This document shows positions 7,187-16,519 of a DNA stretch of 64,000 bases, one piece after another. Position numbers and translations under genes: made by a program. The notes beneath the pieces were generated by a model. It made no database searches. It had not been told where the DNA came from and saw nothing but the letters and a program-made list of their open reading frames with translations. Positions within the stretch are counted from its first letter, which is position 1. Every line of letters begins with the position of its first letter. The stretch spans positions 237,547-301,546 of the forward strand of contig NZ_FNVB01000008.1 of the NCBI RefSeq assembly GCF_900108315.1, in the 5' to 3' direction. This DNA comes from Saccharopolyspora kobensis. Lineage in GTDB: Bacteria; Actinomycetota; Actinomycetes; Mycobacteriales; Pseudonocardiaceae.

Positions 7187-7471
7187 CTATTCGCCGGGCC
7201 GGGCCGGTGGCGCGGCGGGCACGAGCGGGGTGCCGTCGGTGGCGCGGGGCCGGGCGAGGCTGGTGACCTTCCGGCGCGTCCACCAGGTCAACGCGACCGA
7301 GGCCAGCACGCCCACGACGGACACGATCGAGGCGAGGGTCGCGTCGTCGAGGGCGAGCCACCCGGCGCCGACGAGGGCGACGAGGATGACGCGCACCGCT
7401 TCGGCGATCGCGGCCGGTTCGGTCTGCGTCGGCGGGCCCGCCGGTTGGGCTCGGTGTGCAGGTTCGCTCAC
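7187..7471 (-). CDS. Putative holin, two membrane helices
   Basis: 94 residues with two hydrophobic segments (about 26-40, VRVILVALVGAGWLA, and 46-63, LASIVSVVGVLASVALTW) followed by a basic tail, the layout of small phage holins. It overlaps the endolysin stop by 4 bases (ATGA) and is the last gene of the leftward late block. Holins open the membrane so that the endolysin reaches the wall. Assigned from size, topology and position; no family-specific motif seen. Confidence 0.75.
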   Translation of the reverse strand: MSEPAHRAQPAGPPTQTEPAAIAEAVRVILVALVGAGWLALDDATLASIVSVVGVLASVALTWWTRRKVTSLARPRATDGTPLVPAAPPARPGE

Positions 7472-8631
7472 GACGCCCCCTCGGTGTGCATCTCGTCGCG
7501 GACTTCACCGATGGCGACCGCCCCGGCATCGGCATCGGCCAGATCGGCGGGCGTGAACCCGCGCACCTCGACGGCGACGGTGTTCTGCTGCAGCGCGGTC
7601 GCGACGGCGTTGCCCACTTCGGTCCTGATGGTCTCGACGTCGAGGTCGCGGTCGGTGGCCAGGAGTTCGGCGAGCTTGTTCGCCGTCGCGTCGAGCGCGG
7701 CGAGGCGCTGCTCGACCGCGGCGAGTTTGGCCTCGTTGCGGAACCCGACGGCGTTGCCGTCCATGAGGCCGTCGATCGGCCACACGTCGTGATCCACACC
7801 CGGCGGTCGGCGGGCGGGCTGCCAGGTGTTGAACATCTCCATGAGCATGGCGACGACGGTTCGGGGTCCGAGGGCGGTCGGCCATCCCTGAATCTGTCCC
7901 TGCGGCCCGCGGGGGCCGACCAATTCGTTCTGAATGCTGAACAACGCGGCGCGTTCATCGGGTAGCAAATCGACCTCCTGTGCTGCGAACGTGGGCGACC
8001 CGCCGCCGAGTAGCGCGGCGAGTTCGTCTCTGGAACCTCGGAATGCGTTGCAGTCCACGGGCGAACGACCGGCTACGCGGCCCTCGTCGCTGTACTGCAG
8101 GACCGCCACCCGCTGCCCGCCGTAGCCGCCCCACAGCCCGTCAAGCCACCTGCGGTTGCGGGCGTAGACGTCGGCGGGAGCCCCGGCCCGGCTGTTCGGA
8201 TAGCGGCTGTACCAAAGGGGCGGGAGCGCGGACAGCGACGGGCGACCGATCTCGCGCCAGTACCACTCGGGCAGGTACAGCAACGGAGTTCGCCACCCGG
8301 CCGCGTTGAGCCGGTGCGTGATATCGCGGGCGAGCGCGGCATTCCCACCGCCGGCCTCGACGTCGAGGATCACCCCGACCTCGCGGGGCACCGTGCGCAT
8401 GATGTGCTCGGCCTGCGCTGCGGCGCCGATGCCGCCCTCTTGGTAGTGGTAGACCGCGTGCAGCAACCCGGCGGCGCGCGCCTGGTCGAGGTGGCGGCGA
8501 AACTGCGGATCGACGCGCGTGCCCTGACTGGCCTTGATGATCACAAAGTCGATGCCCTCGCGCTTGGCGCGGTGCAAGTCGATTCCGGCCTGATACCGGG
8601 AAATGTCGATACCCCAAAGGATCGGGATCAC
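7468..8631 (-). CDS. GH25 lysozyme-type endolysin
   Basis: 387 residues. The first 200 are a GH25 muramidase: WGIDISRYQAGIDL, IIKASQGTRVDPQF, HAVYHYQEGG, the catalytic ILDVEAGGG, LYLPEWYW, LWYSRYPN and LQYSDEGRVAG. It cuts the glycan of peptidoglycan at the end of infection. The C-terminal 180 residues start with GPRGPQGQIQGW and continue as helices (KLAAVEQRLAALDATANKLA), probably for wall binding or oligomerisation. No signal peptide, so it needs the holin. Confidence 0.92.
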   Translation of the reverse strand: MIPILWGIDISRYQAGIDLHRAKREGIDFVIIKASQGTRVDPQFRRHLDQARAAGLLHAVYHYQEGGIGAAAQAEHIMRTVPREVGVILDVEAGGGNAALARDITHRLNAAGWRTPLLYLPEWYWREIGRPSLSALPPLWYSRYPNSRAGAPADVYARNRRWLDGLWGGYGGQRVAVLQYSDEGRVAGRSPVDCNAFRGSRDELAALLGGGSPTFAAQEVDLLPDERAALFSIQNELVGPRGPQGQIQGWPTALGPRTVVAMLMEMFNTWQPARRPPGVDHDVWPIDGLMDGNAVGFRNEAKLAAVEQRLAALDATANKLAELLATDRDLDVETIRTEVGNAVATALQQNTVAVEVRGFTPADLADADAGAVAIGEVRDEMHTEGAS

Positions 8632-8639
8632 CTTCTCTC

Positions 8640-8912
8640 TCAGCCGGTTTTCCGGCGGCGGCGCAGGGTCAGCTCGTCGGGCAGCTCGGGCACGTGCAGT
8701 TCATGCGCGCCCATCGCGGCGCGAAGCTCGTAGATGTGGGCGAGTGCGATCTCGAACCGGTCGCGGAGGTCGGCGAGCTCGGCCTCGACCTGGCCGACGT
8801 CGGCCGAGACAAGGTCGGTGCGCACCTTCTGCCGGTTGATCAGGTAGCCGGTGATCACGGTCGCGAGCCCGGTGATCCCGGCGAAGATGGAGCCGATTAG
8901 CGCCGGGTCCAT
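8640..8912 (-). CDS. Small membrane-anchored coiled-coil protein
   Basis: 90 residues from ATG 8,912, placed 8 bases after a GAGGGGG site; the longer frame from 9,029 overlaps the neighbour out of frame. One N-terminal membrane helix (PALIGSIFAGITGLATVITG) is followed by a heptad-like helix (VGQVEAELADLRDRFEIALA) and a basic tail. Just upstream of the endolysin in the lysis cassette, it may be a second holin, an antiholin or a spanin-like protein; none of these can be proven. Confidence 0.62.
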   Translation of the reverse strand: MDPALIGSIFAGITGLATVITGYLINRQKVRTDLVSADVGQVEAELADLRDRFEIALAHIYELRAAMGAHELHVPELPDELTLRRRRKTG

Positions 8913-9286
8913 GTCGAACCCCCTCGCGGGTAGGCGTTCGCGAGCAGCAGCGCGTGAATCGCGATCGAGGTCGCCAGGCCCGCGCCGACCACGCCGTAGA
9001 CGTTGCCGAGCACGAACGCGGTAGCCCACAACGCCGCGGCGTAGAACGACATGCAGCCCGCGGCGGCGATGTGGGCGCCTCGCTGCCAGCGGCCGACCAC
9101 GAGCGTGGCCGCGACGAACACCGCGGTAGCGCCGAACAGACCCGGCAGCAGGGGGCCGAGGCGGTCGAGGTACCCGACGACCCCGAGGCCGAGCCGGGGC
9201 GGCGCGACCGTGTAGTAGACGGCGGCCGAGGCGAGCGCGATGAGGATGCCGATCGACGCGATGCGCCGGAAAGCGGCCGGGGACAT
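8897..9286 (-). CDS. Multi-pass membrane protein of the lysis cassette
   Basis: 129 residues with four predicted membrane helices (about 10-27, 45-62, 70-88, 95-117). It overlaps the following coiled-coil gene by 16 bases and lies between a tail protein gene and the lysis genes. A holin or membrane-targeting role fits this place in actinophage genomes, but I recognise no specific family. Confidence 0.6.
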   Translation of the reverse strand: MSPAAFRRIASIGILIALASAAVYYTVAPPRLGLGVVGYLDRLGPLLPGLFGATAVFVAATLVVGRWQRGAHIAAAGCMSFYAAALWATAFVLGNVYGVVGAGLATSIAIHALLLANAYPRGGSTWTRR

Positions 9287-9290
9287 GGTT

Positions 9291-9623
9291 CTACGCGCTC
9301 GGGTTGACGTAGTAGTCGGTCAACGGGACCAGGCCCGCGAGGTCGCGGCGGGCGGGGTCGTGGCGCCACGTGGCGCCGTCATCGGAACAGATCACGACCT
9401 GCTCGCCCACGGCATAGGTCAGTGAGGCCCCGCCGATGATGATGAGCAGGGTGTCGGTTCCTGCCTGCATCACGGTCGCCTTGATCCCGTGCGCGGTAAA
9501 CAGTGCTTGGATCTCGGTGAGGTTCTGCCCCGACCAACCGACCGAGGCCCATTGCGTGGGGGCCTCGACGAACTTCGGGTAGGTCGCCGCGAGGCTGCTG
9601 AGGTTGGTTGCCACATCGGTCAC
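9291..9623 (-). CDS. Small phage protein near the tail tip genes
   Basis: 110 residues, soluble, with alternating beta-like segments (LLIIIGGASLTYAVGEQVVI and DDGATWRHDP). It sits between the fibre-like gene and the membrane proteins. Position suggests a tail-tip accessory or receptor-related protein. No family recognised. Confidence 0.55.
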   Translation of the reverse strand: MTDVATNLSSLAATYPKFVEAPTQWASVGWSGQNLTEIQALFTAHGIKATVMQAGTDTLLIIIGGASLTYAVGEQVVICSDDGATWRHDPARRDLAGLVPLTDYYVNPSA

Positions 9624-9713
9624 GAGCGCCTCATTTCGGGTTGGAAAAGAAGAACCGCCGACCCGTTGGCGCTGGTCGACGGCTGCGGTGTTCCTGAATG
9701 GATGTTCACGAGA

Positions 9714-10676
9714 TCAGGGGCCAAGCCAAGTCGCGGTGAGCACGTTGCCCTGCGCGCGGTGGATCGTGACCGAACCGCCGACCGTCCAGCACGCGACGTA
9801 GACGCTCACCGTGCCTCCGACGGCGAGGGTGATCTCGTGCCCGGCAGGTTGCGCATCCATCGACGGGGCGCCGATCTGCCCGTACTTCACACCGCTCGCC
9901 CACGTCGACGCCGAGCCCTTGCCGAGCCACAGCGCCCGCTGCGCGGTGTTGCTGCCCTGGTACTGCACCGCGGCCGAGAACCGCCACCGCCCGGCGACGT
10001 TCGCGGTGAAGGTTCCCGCCGACATGGAGCAGCCGACCGGGGTTTCGACCTGCACACCAATGTCGGTGACCTTGACCCCGAGGTTTCCCGGCGACCCGGC
10101 GCTCGGGGCGCTGATCACGGTGCCTGCGATGTTGCCCCCGGCATCGGTCCACTGCCCCCGGTAGGCCGCGGCCTGCGTGGGCGGGTTCGCGGGAACCCAC
10201 ACGGTGCCGTTGAACACGAGCACCTGCCCGGCCGTGGCGCTCGCGGTTGCCACGTCGTCGAGCTCGTCGAGGGTGGTCGCCCCGCCGCCGGACCCACCGC
10301 CGGTGAGGTCGTTGCCCGGTGCCCACGTGGTTCCGGTCCACTTAAGAACCTGCCCGGCAACCGGCGTGGTGGTGCTGGTGTCGACGTCGGTGAGCGCGTC
10401 GATCGGCAGCGCGTGCGTGTGGCTGGTGGCCGCTTTCCCGTCGAGGGCAGTCTGCAGGTTGACGACCTGCGCGATCGGGTGGGTGTGCGCGGGTGGCGCC
10501 GCCTCAAGCGCATCGATCCGCGAGTCGTGCGCGGACAGGGTCGAGGTGTGGGTGTCGAGCGTGGCCTGCTGCTGGCCGGTCTGCTGCGCTGTCGCGTTGC
10601 ACTGGTCGATCAGCGCGTTCTGCTCCGATGCGTACGCAATCCGGTCGGCGTTGCTCGGGGCGTGCGGAATCGTCAC
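9714..10676 (-). CDS. Tail fibre / receptor-binding-like protein
   Basis: 320 residues from GTG 10,676, four bases after the upstream stop (an earlier start at 10,898 would run through that gene). A helical start (ALIDQCNATAQQTGQQQ) is followed by two fibre-type repeats with HTHPIAQVVNLQTALDGKAA and HTHALPIDALTDVD, then two copies of GQVLxxxGTxWxP, a Gly/Ser linker, and a beta-rich C-terminal domain. HTH-containing fibre repeats are typical of tail fibres. It probably contacts the host surface. Confidence 0.75.
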   Translation of the reverse strand: MTIPHAPSNADRIAYASEQNALIDQCNATAQQTGQQQATLDTHTSTLSAHDSRIDALEAAPPAHTHPIAQVVNLQTALDGKAATSHTHALPIDALTDVDTSTTTPVAGQVLKWTGTTWAPGNDLTGGGSGGGATTLDELDDVATASATAGQVLVFNGTVWVPANPPTQAAAYRGQWTDAGGNIAGTVISAPSAGSPGNLGVKVTDIGVQVETPVGCSMSAGTFTANVAGRWRFSAAVQYQGSNTAQRALWLGKGSASTWASGVKYGQIGAPSMDAQPAGHEITLAVGGTVSVYVACWTVGGSVTIHRAQGNVLTATWLGP

Positions 10677-10680
10677 GTGA

Positions 10681-13068
10681 TCAACTCCAGGTAAAGGTGC
10701 TGTCCCACTTGCCCGAGTCCCACATGCCGGGGCCGGGCGGTTCGATGACCTCGACGGCGTAGCGGTCGCGGATGCCGTCGGCGTCGTCGCGGCGGGTGAT
10801 GCCGTAGACCTGCCCGCGGATGCGGGAGCCGAACCCGCCCTCGTCGCGCAGCTGCACGCAGTCGAGCAGTTGCACGCGCGGGTCGCCGGGCACCTCAATT
10901 TCGTCGGCGACGGGAATCGGTCGGCCGATCCGGTCGACGAGCTGCGCGAGCATCGCGCGGGTCTGCCATTCGTCCTGCAGCCACGGCGAGTCGTTGAGCT
11001 CGATGACGCGCTCGCCGTAGGCGTCGACCGAGGTCTCGTCGCGGATGGTCCAGGTCTTCGGCTCGTCTTCGAGCACCAGCGTTCCGCCGATGCGAAACCG
11101 CGGCTCGTTGTTGGGGCCGATGAACCCGACGGGGTCGCCGTAGCCGTTGCTCATCCACAACCGCATGAGGTTGCGGTCGATGAGTTTCTGCTCGCTGTTC
11201 GGGCCGAGCGGCTTGTAGTCGGCCCCGGTGAAGCTCATGCAACCCAACAGCGGCGCGTGTTCCTCCCACAAGGCATCTTGCGGCAGGTACGGCAGCCGGA
11301 ACGGCTCGACCGCGATCACGTGGTCGTTGACCTCGATGAACCATTCCTTGGTGGACACCCGCGGAATGTTGAACACGTCCGGCAGCAGCTCGCCGTTCGC
11401 GGCGCGGAAGTTGGGCACATCGTCTCGCCCGAGGTCGTAGACGCAGCCGGCCAGCGCCCGCCCGGTCGTGGTGGTCACGGTCCACACGTTGCGTACCGAG
11501 TCGAGGGTGACCCGGAAACCGAGGTTCGCGAGGTCGTCGAGGGTGAACGTGCGGACGTCGGCGCCTCGGCGTTCCGCGAGGTCGTCGTAGTTGAGGAACA
11601 CGAACCGCCCGCGTTCATCGAACAGGGTGACCCCGTACTCGGCGGCGGCGACCTCGGTCGCCAGATCCCACGCCTCGCGACCGTTCTCGCGCAAGGTGTA
11701 AGCAATCCTGTTGCGGCCCCACGACACCCGCGCCCGGTCCTGCGGGCTGCGGTCGTAGGTGAACCGGGCGAAGGTCTGCAGGCCGTTGTACTTGGTGATG
11801 TAGACGTCGCTGAGCGCGGTCTTGTTCTGGATCGTGCACAACCCGCTCAAGGGGTCGTTGATGTCGCGTGCATCCCGACCGGACCAACGGGATTCGGCCG
11901 TCACCGTGTCATTGACCCGCGCCCGCATCGCGTAGTTCGCCGAGTTCTCGACGATCAGATCGGCCTGAACCCAATTCCAACCCGGCTGCATGAACCCAAA
12001 CGGGCCGGTGGCCATGAACCCGCCTTGCTCGATCAGGCGGGCAGCGACCCCGCCGTTCGAACCCTCGACGACCAGCTGCAAGCGGTTCTTGCGAATCTGG
12101 ATCTCGATCGGCGTCGAGGACTCGTCGACCCCCGGACCGGCGTAATAGATCCACCCGCCGAGGCACCACGTGCCGACCAGGCTGCCCGCCTGCTTGTTGA
12201 ACTCGTCGATCCAGTACCGGTGATAAGCCCAATCGTTGCGGCCCCGCGGGACTGCGCCGAGCGCGAGGTAGCCGTGTGGGCCGGGAACAAACGCCTCGGC
12301 GCGCAGGTGCACCCCCGGATCGGGATCGAGTTCCCACTGCTCGGTGAGGTGAAAACTCTGCGCGTTGTCCAACATGCCGAACTCCGGCAGAAGCGACCCG
12401 TGCAGCGGGACGGACAGGATCGGCCCGAACGTGGCGGTGCGCGACTTGCCGTCGAGGTGCGGCCACATCTGCGGGCCTTGGGTAAAACCGCCCGCCCTCG
12501 CGGCGAGGTCGATGATGCTCGACGAGTCGATCAGCCCGCCGCGTTTGAAGCCGTTGTTCAGGTACGACGTCCACAGCGCGTAGGGCGGAAGCGAGACGGG
12601 GCCGCGCAGCCGCTCGACGTTGTCGAGACACTCGATTGTGAGGGTTCCGTCGCGGTTGGGGATCACGTTGCGCACGACCCCGGTGAACTGCGGCCACCAC
12701 TCGTAGCCGTGCTCATCGGTCCACACCGCGAGTTCGTAGGTCACCGTGACGCCGAGCTGCACCTCGGACTCGAAGAACACCGAATCGCGGTTGTAGGGCA
12801 CGAACTGCGCCGCCAACGGTGCGCCGAGGTAGTCGCCCGCGAGCTCGACGTCGAGCCGTGCCGGGGCGTGGCCCTCGATGAGCATGAGCTCGGCGGGGGC
12901 GTTGCTGCTGAGCGTCTGCTCACGCTCGGCGCTTTTCACCCATGCCGTGAGGTCGCTGAGCTCGTGGTCGAACTTGCCATCGTCGGCCCAATCGATGAGC
13001 AGGCGGCGGGCGAAATGCCGTTCGCGGGCGAGGATGGCGCGGGCGGCTTCCGGGGTGGAGTCGAACAC
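10681..13068 (-). CDS. Large minor tail protein
   Basis: 795 residues. The start (RHFARRLLIDWADDGKFD) and the stretch WPQFTGVVRNVIPNRDGTLT resemble tail-hub and baseplate proteins of actinophages. The middle (about 240-410) is lectin/LamG-like with many Trp and Gly (GSLVGTWCLGGWIYYAGPG). The end returns to hub-like strands and ends WDSGKWDSTFTW. Just downstream of the distal-tail gene, it probably forms the tail tip and binds wall polysaccharide. Confidence 0.75.
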   Translation of the reverse strand: MFDSTPEAARAILARERHFARRLLIDWADDGKFDHELSDLTAWVKSAEREQTLSSNAPAELMLIEGHAPARLDVELAGDYLGAPLAAQFVPYNRDSVFFESEVQLGVTVTYELAVWTDEHGYEWWPQFTGVVRNVIPNRDGTLTIECLDNVERLRGPVSLPPYALWTSYLNNGFKRGGLIDSSSIIDLAARAGGFTQGPQMWPHLDGKSRTATFGPILSVPLHGSLLPEFGMLDNAQSFHLTEQWELDPDPGVHLRAEAFVPGPHGYLALGAVPRGRNDWAYHRYWIDEFNKQAGSLVGTWCLGGWIYYAGPGVDESSTPIEIQIRKNRLQLVVEGSNGGVAARLIEQGGFMATGPFGFMQPGWNWVQADLIVENSANYAMRARVNDTVTAESRWSGRDARDINDPLSGLCTIQNKTALSDVYITKYNGLQTFARFTYDRSPQDRARVSWGRNRIAYTLRENGREAWDLATEVAAAEYGVTLFDERGRFVFLNYDDLAERRGADVRTFTLDDLANLGFRVTLDSVRNVWTVTTTTGRALAGCVYDLGRDDVPNFRAANGELLPDVFNIPRVSTKEWFIEVNDHVIAVEPFRLPYLPQDALWEEHAPLLGCMSFTGADYKPLGPNSEQKLIDRNLMRLWMSNGYGDPVGFIGPNNEPRFRIGGTLVLEDEPKTWTIRDETSVDAYGERVIELNDSPWLQDEWQTRAMLAQLVDRIGRPIPVADEIEVPGDPRVQLLDCVQLRDEGGFGSRIRGQVYGITRRDDADGIRDRYAVEVIEPPGPGMWDSGKWDSTFTWS

Positions 13069-13072
13069 CGGG

Positions 13073-13915
13073 TCAGACCTCCATGAGGTGTAGCTCGGGA
13101 TCGAGGTAGCCAGCGCGGGGGATCGCGAGCGGCACCTCGTCGACGGCGACCGCCGGGGCCCCGCCGCCCAGCGACCAGGCCGAGGCGCTGCTGCCGGGTT
13201 CGACCTGCGCGGCGGCGAGCACGATCGTCGAGTCGGCCGAGGCGCGGTCGACCGCGGTGACCGATGGCGAGACCGCCCACACCGCAGCCGCGGCGGGAAC
13301 GGTGAGGGTGAGGCGCTGCCATTGCCCGGCGACCAGGGCCAGCGCGGGCCCGGTGGTCGTCGAGGTGTAGCCGCTCGCGCCGTAGTGGTCGGCGTCGAGT
13401 CGCACGGTTTCGGTATGGCTTCCCCACACCCACACCGAGCAGGTGAGGGTTTCGCCGGGCAGCATCGGCGCCGGCCGCCCCCGGTCGAGCCGCAGCACCG
13501 AGCCCGCCGTGTAGCCGGACCACTGCAGCCCGAGGCCCGCCGGTGGGGCCTGCAGCGGCCACTGCCGGGCCGGGCCGAGCATTCCCGACGTCACCGCTAC
13601 GCCGTCGAGGTCGCGGCCCCCGTAGCCCAGCGACGCAGCCGAGCGGCCGAGCCGGTTGCGGCGCCACCCGTCCAGCACGAACCGCAGCGGTCCGCGCACG
13701 TGCCGGTCGCGCAGCGCGAGCAGGTACTCGGCATCGGCCTCGGGCAGGTGAGCCCACTTGAACTCGAACTTCCCGCGTGCGCCGAGGTAGTCGACGGTCG
13801 TCGCGCCCGAGAGCGCGGTGTGCACGCCGCCCTGCCGCGGGTACTCGATCGGGATATCGACCCGCGGTGATCGCATGGTGTGCAGTGCGCCGAGCGGGCC
13901 GAGGTGCAGCGGCAT
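13073..13915 (-). CDS. Distal tail protein with carbohydrate-binding-like domain
   Basis: 280 residues. The N-terminal 100 (RVDIPIEYPRQGGVHTALSG, then FEFKWAHLPEADAEYLLALR) resemble distal tail (Dit) proteins that join the tail tube to the tip. The rest is a beta-sandwich-like region (WVWGSHTETVRLDADHYGAS) seen in carbohydrate-binding modules. It directly follows the tape measure gene, the usual place for Dit. Confidence 0.75.
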   Translation of the reverse strand: MPLHLGPLGALHTMRSPRVDIPIEYPRQGGVHTALSGATTVDYLGARGKFEFKWAHLPEADAEYLLALRDRHVRGPLRFVLDGWRRNRLGRSAASLGYGGRDLDGVAVTSGMLGPARQWPLQAPPAGLGLQWSGYTAGSVLRLDRGRPAPMLPGETLTCSVWVWGSHTETVRLDADHYGASGYTSTTTGPALALVAGQWQRLTLTVPAAAAVWAVSPSVTAVDRASADSTIVLAAAQVEPGSSASAWSLGGGAPAVAVDEVPLAIPRAGYLDPELHLMEV

Positions 13916-13919
13916 CGGG

Positions 13920-16196
13920 TCACCTGCCTCGGCGTGCGTCGGATCGGTTGACGTCGTTGGTGAGCTGGGCGACCACGCGGCCGGAACGGCGGGCGAGGCC
14001 GAGCTCGGCCCCGGCGAGTCCCTCGCGGACGGCGCGGGTGAGTGCGGTCTGCAGCGCGGCGGCCTGGTCGGTCTGCCGGGCGGCTGCGGGCGCGGGGGCT
14101 GGGGTGGCAGCGACGGCTGCAGTCACCGCGCCGAGCCGCTTCTCGACGTCGCCCGCCCCTACGTCGATGCCGGTGACGAGCCCTTGCATGATCACGCGGC
14201 CGGTAGGCTCCAAGAGCCTGGCGTCGACGCGCATCGGGCCCTTCCAGTCCGGCAACATGTCGGTGACCCACGACAGCTTTTCTTTCAGCCATCCGATCGC
14301 CGACTCGATCCCGCGGATCAAGCCCTGAATCAGGTTTCGTCCGGTGTCGACGAGCAGATTTCCCAGTCCTGCCAAGGCATCGAGGATCATGTCCGGCAAA
14401 TTGCGGACAAAGTCCACACAGGACGTCACACCAGAAACGACCGCGTCGCGCGCTGAAGTCCACGCAGACGAGACGAGGTCGACGATCCAGCGTCCGGCAG
14501 CTGAGACGCTGTCGACGATCCACTGCCAGGCTGAGGCGACCCAGCCTGAGACCGCCGACCACGCTTGCTCGGTCCACGCTACGACCGTGTCCCAGTTGGC
14601 GACGATCAGCGCGACCAGGCCGACGACGGCGGCGATCACCCAGCCGATCGGGCCCATCGCGACGAACCAGCTCGCGGCCATGATCACGGCTCGCGCCATC
14701 GCCCCGGCCGCCATGATCGCCCACTGCGCGACCACGGCCGCGGCTGCCGCCACTGTGCGGGCGATCGCCTGCGCCGTCATGAGCGCGAACTGCACACCCA
14801 CCCGGACCGCCATGAGCGTGGCCTGCGCGACCGCCCCGGCCGCCATCATCACGAACCGCGCGACCGTGGTCGCCGCCATTACGGTCATGCGGGCGACCCA
14901 CGTCGTCGATGCGGCGATGCCGCGGCCGAGCGCGGCGACGATCTTGTTCGTGGCGGTGCCGCTGGTAGTCGCGGCGGCGAGGAACCGGCCGCCGAGCGTA
15001 CCCAGCAGCGAGAACAGCGGCGCGAACCTGGTGATCAGGACGCCGATCACCAGCGACCACGCCAAGAACCCGGTGATGAGCGACTGCACCGGCGCAGGTA
15101 GCGACGAGATCCAGCCGAGCAGCGTGCCGAGACCGCCGGCCACCATCGGCAGGATCACGACCAAGTGCCCGAGGACCTGCCCGAGCGTGTCGAACATGGC
15201 CGCGAGCTGCGCCTGCCCCTCGGCGCTGTTCACCCACGCCGCGAACTGCGCGGTGAGCTGAATCAGCGTTTCGAGTAGCGACTGCCCGCTCGGCTGCGCG
15301 GCGGCGAACACACCCTTCAACGCGACCGTGAGGTTCTTGACGAGCTGCCACAGCTGCCGCAGCACATCGAGCCCACCCTCGATCCACCCGCGCAGGCGGC
15401 CGGTGTTGCGGGCCTCCCGCACAAAGTCGGCGAACCGCTGCGCGGCGCTACCTGCGCCCTCGGTGAGCCCGGCGAACACCTCGCCGCCGACCGCGCCGAC
15501 GTCGCTGAGCACCTGCGCGAGCGGCCTCGCGGTGTCGACGAGGTTGCCGACGACCGTGCGGGCCGAGGCGAACATGCTCTCGACGTCGCGCACGGTCTGC
15601 GCTTCCCGCAGCCACGCCGCAATGTCCTTGGCGCCGCGGTTGAACTCCCCAGAGATCCCGACCATCCCGGACTGTAGCACCGGGATATAGGTGCCGCCGA
15701 GAGTCCTGATCTCCCCGGCGAGCCCGGCAAAAGTGGTGTCTTGAACAGCGTGGGTGAGGCCCTCCCACGCGGGCGTGAGATCCCGAATCGCGGTCGCCGA
15801 CTCCCGCGCCGCGGGCGAGAGCTCGGCGACCGCCTCGGCGAACTTCTTCGGGTCGTCCAACGACTTCATGGCTTCGCCGAACCCGGACAAGGCGACCTTG
15901 TACGTACCGAACGCCGCGGCACCTGCCGTCGCCATGCCCGGCAACAGCAGCAGCGACCCCGCCGCCGGAGCAAGCGCAGCCGACAGCCCGACCGCCCCCG
16001 AGATCAGCGACGCGAACGCCGTCGACCGGCCCAGCGATGAAAGCGCGTTCCCGAAATCCTCGATCCCGCGGCGATTTTCGACGAGATCGCCCCGGAACTT
16101 CGCGAGAGATTTCTGCGCCCGGCCGAGCCCGCCGCGGAAGTCGTCGGGGTCGAGACCGAGTTTGACCAGGATGCTTTGCAGCGTCGCCACGCGCAC
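13920..16196 (-). CDS. Tape measure protein
   Basis: 758 residues, among the longest phage genes here. It starts with a helical LDPDDFRGGLGRAQKSLAKF segment, has several hydrophobic stretches (about 65-100 and 355-540, with alternating Ala/Met helices such as RFVMMAAGAVAQATLMAV), and SAWTSARDAVVSGVTS-type helices near 560-620. This is the normal make-up of siphovirus tape measures, which set tail length and help DNA enter the cell. It lies between the tail chaperones and Dit, as expected. Confidence 0.92.
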   Translation of the reverse strand: MRVATLQSILVKLGLDPDDFRGGLGRAQKSLAKFRGDLVENRRGIEDFGNALSSLGRSTAFASLISGAVGLSAALAPAAGSLLLLPGMATAGAAAFGTYKVALSGFGEAMKSLDDPKKFAEAVAELSPAARESATAIRDLTPAWEGLTHAVQDTTFAGLAGEIRTLGGTYIPVLQSGMVGISGEFNRGAKDIAAWLREAQTVRDVESMFASARTVVGNLVDTARPLAQVLSDVGAVGGEVFAGLTEGAGSAAQRFADFVREARNTGRLRGWIEGGLDVLRQLWQLVKNLTVALKGVFAAAQPSGQSLLETLIQLTAQFAAWVNSAEGQAQLAAMFDTLGQVLGHLVVILPMVAGGLGTLLGWISSLPAPVQSLITGFLAWSLVIGVLITRFAPLFSLLGTLGGRFLAAATTSGTATNKIVAALGRGIAASTTWVARMTVMAATTVARFVMMAAGAVAQATLMAVRVGVQFALMTAQAIARTVAAAAAVVAQWAIMAAGAMARAVIMAASWFVAMGPIGWVIAAVVGLVALIVANWDTVVAWTEQAWSAVSGWVASAWQWIVDSVSAAGRWIVDLVSSAWTSARDAVVSGVTSCVDFVRNLPDMILDALAGLGNLLVDTGRNLIQGLIRGIESAIGWLKEKLSWVTDMLPDWKGPMRVDARLLEPTGRVIMQGLVTGIDVGAGDVEKRLGAVTAAVAATPAPAPAAARQTDQAAALQTALTRAVREGLAGAELGLARRSGRVVAQLTNDVNRSDARRGR

Positions 16197-16306
16197 CCCC
16201 TGATCTCGTCGTCACCTGGCACTGCTAGGTGTGTTTGCCCTGCTCGCGGGCGCATTAGCGGTGTTTGTAGGGTCCGGTGGGCACACGTACGAAAGGGGTT
16301 TGCGTG

Positions 16307-16516
16307 GTGACGCAGATCAACGACCCGAATTCGACCGGCAAGTTCCGGCAGCGGCCGAGTGATGAGTCGCAGGGCATGACCCTCGGCGACCTCATCGAAT
16401 TCGGGCTTGCCGCGCTCGAACGCGGCTATTCCCGCAGCGACTACGTTTCGCAGCGGCCCAAGGGAAGGACCCGGATCGGTGAGCTGTCGATCAGGCGAGC
16501 GGACCCGCCGGCCTGA
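16307..16516 (+). CDS. Lone rightward small gene in the tail module
   Basis: 69 residues from GTG 16,307, eight bases after AAAGGGG; a GTG at 16,304 is also possible. The protein is soluble and basic at the end (TQINDPNSTGKFRQRPSDES, then LIEFGLAALERGYSRSDYV). It runs against the surrounding tail genes, between tape measure and chaperone, and ends 4 bases short of the chaperone stop. The good ribosome site supports it, and its orientation suggests a moron expressed in the lysogen. No family recognised. Confidence 0.5.
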   Translation: MTQINDPNSTGKFRQRPSDESQGMTLGDLIEFGLAALERGYSRSDYVSQRPKGRTRIGELSIRRADPPA

Positions 16517-16519
16517 CGG

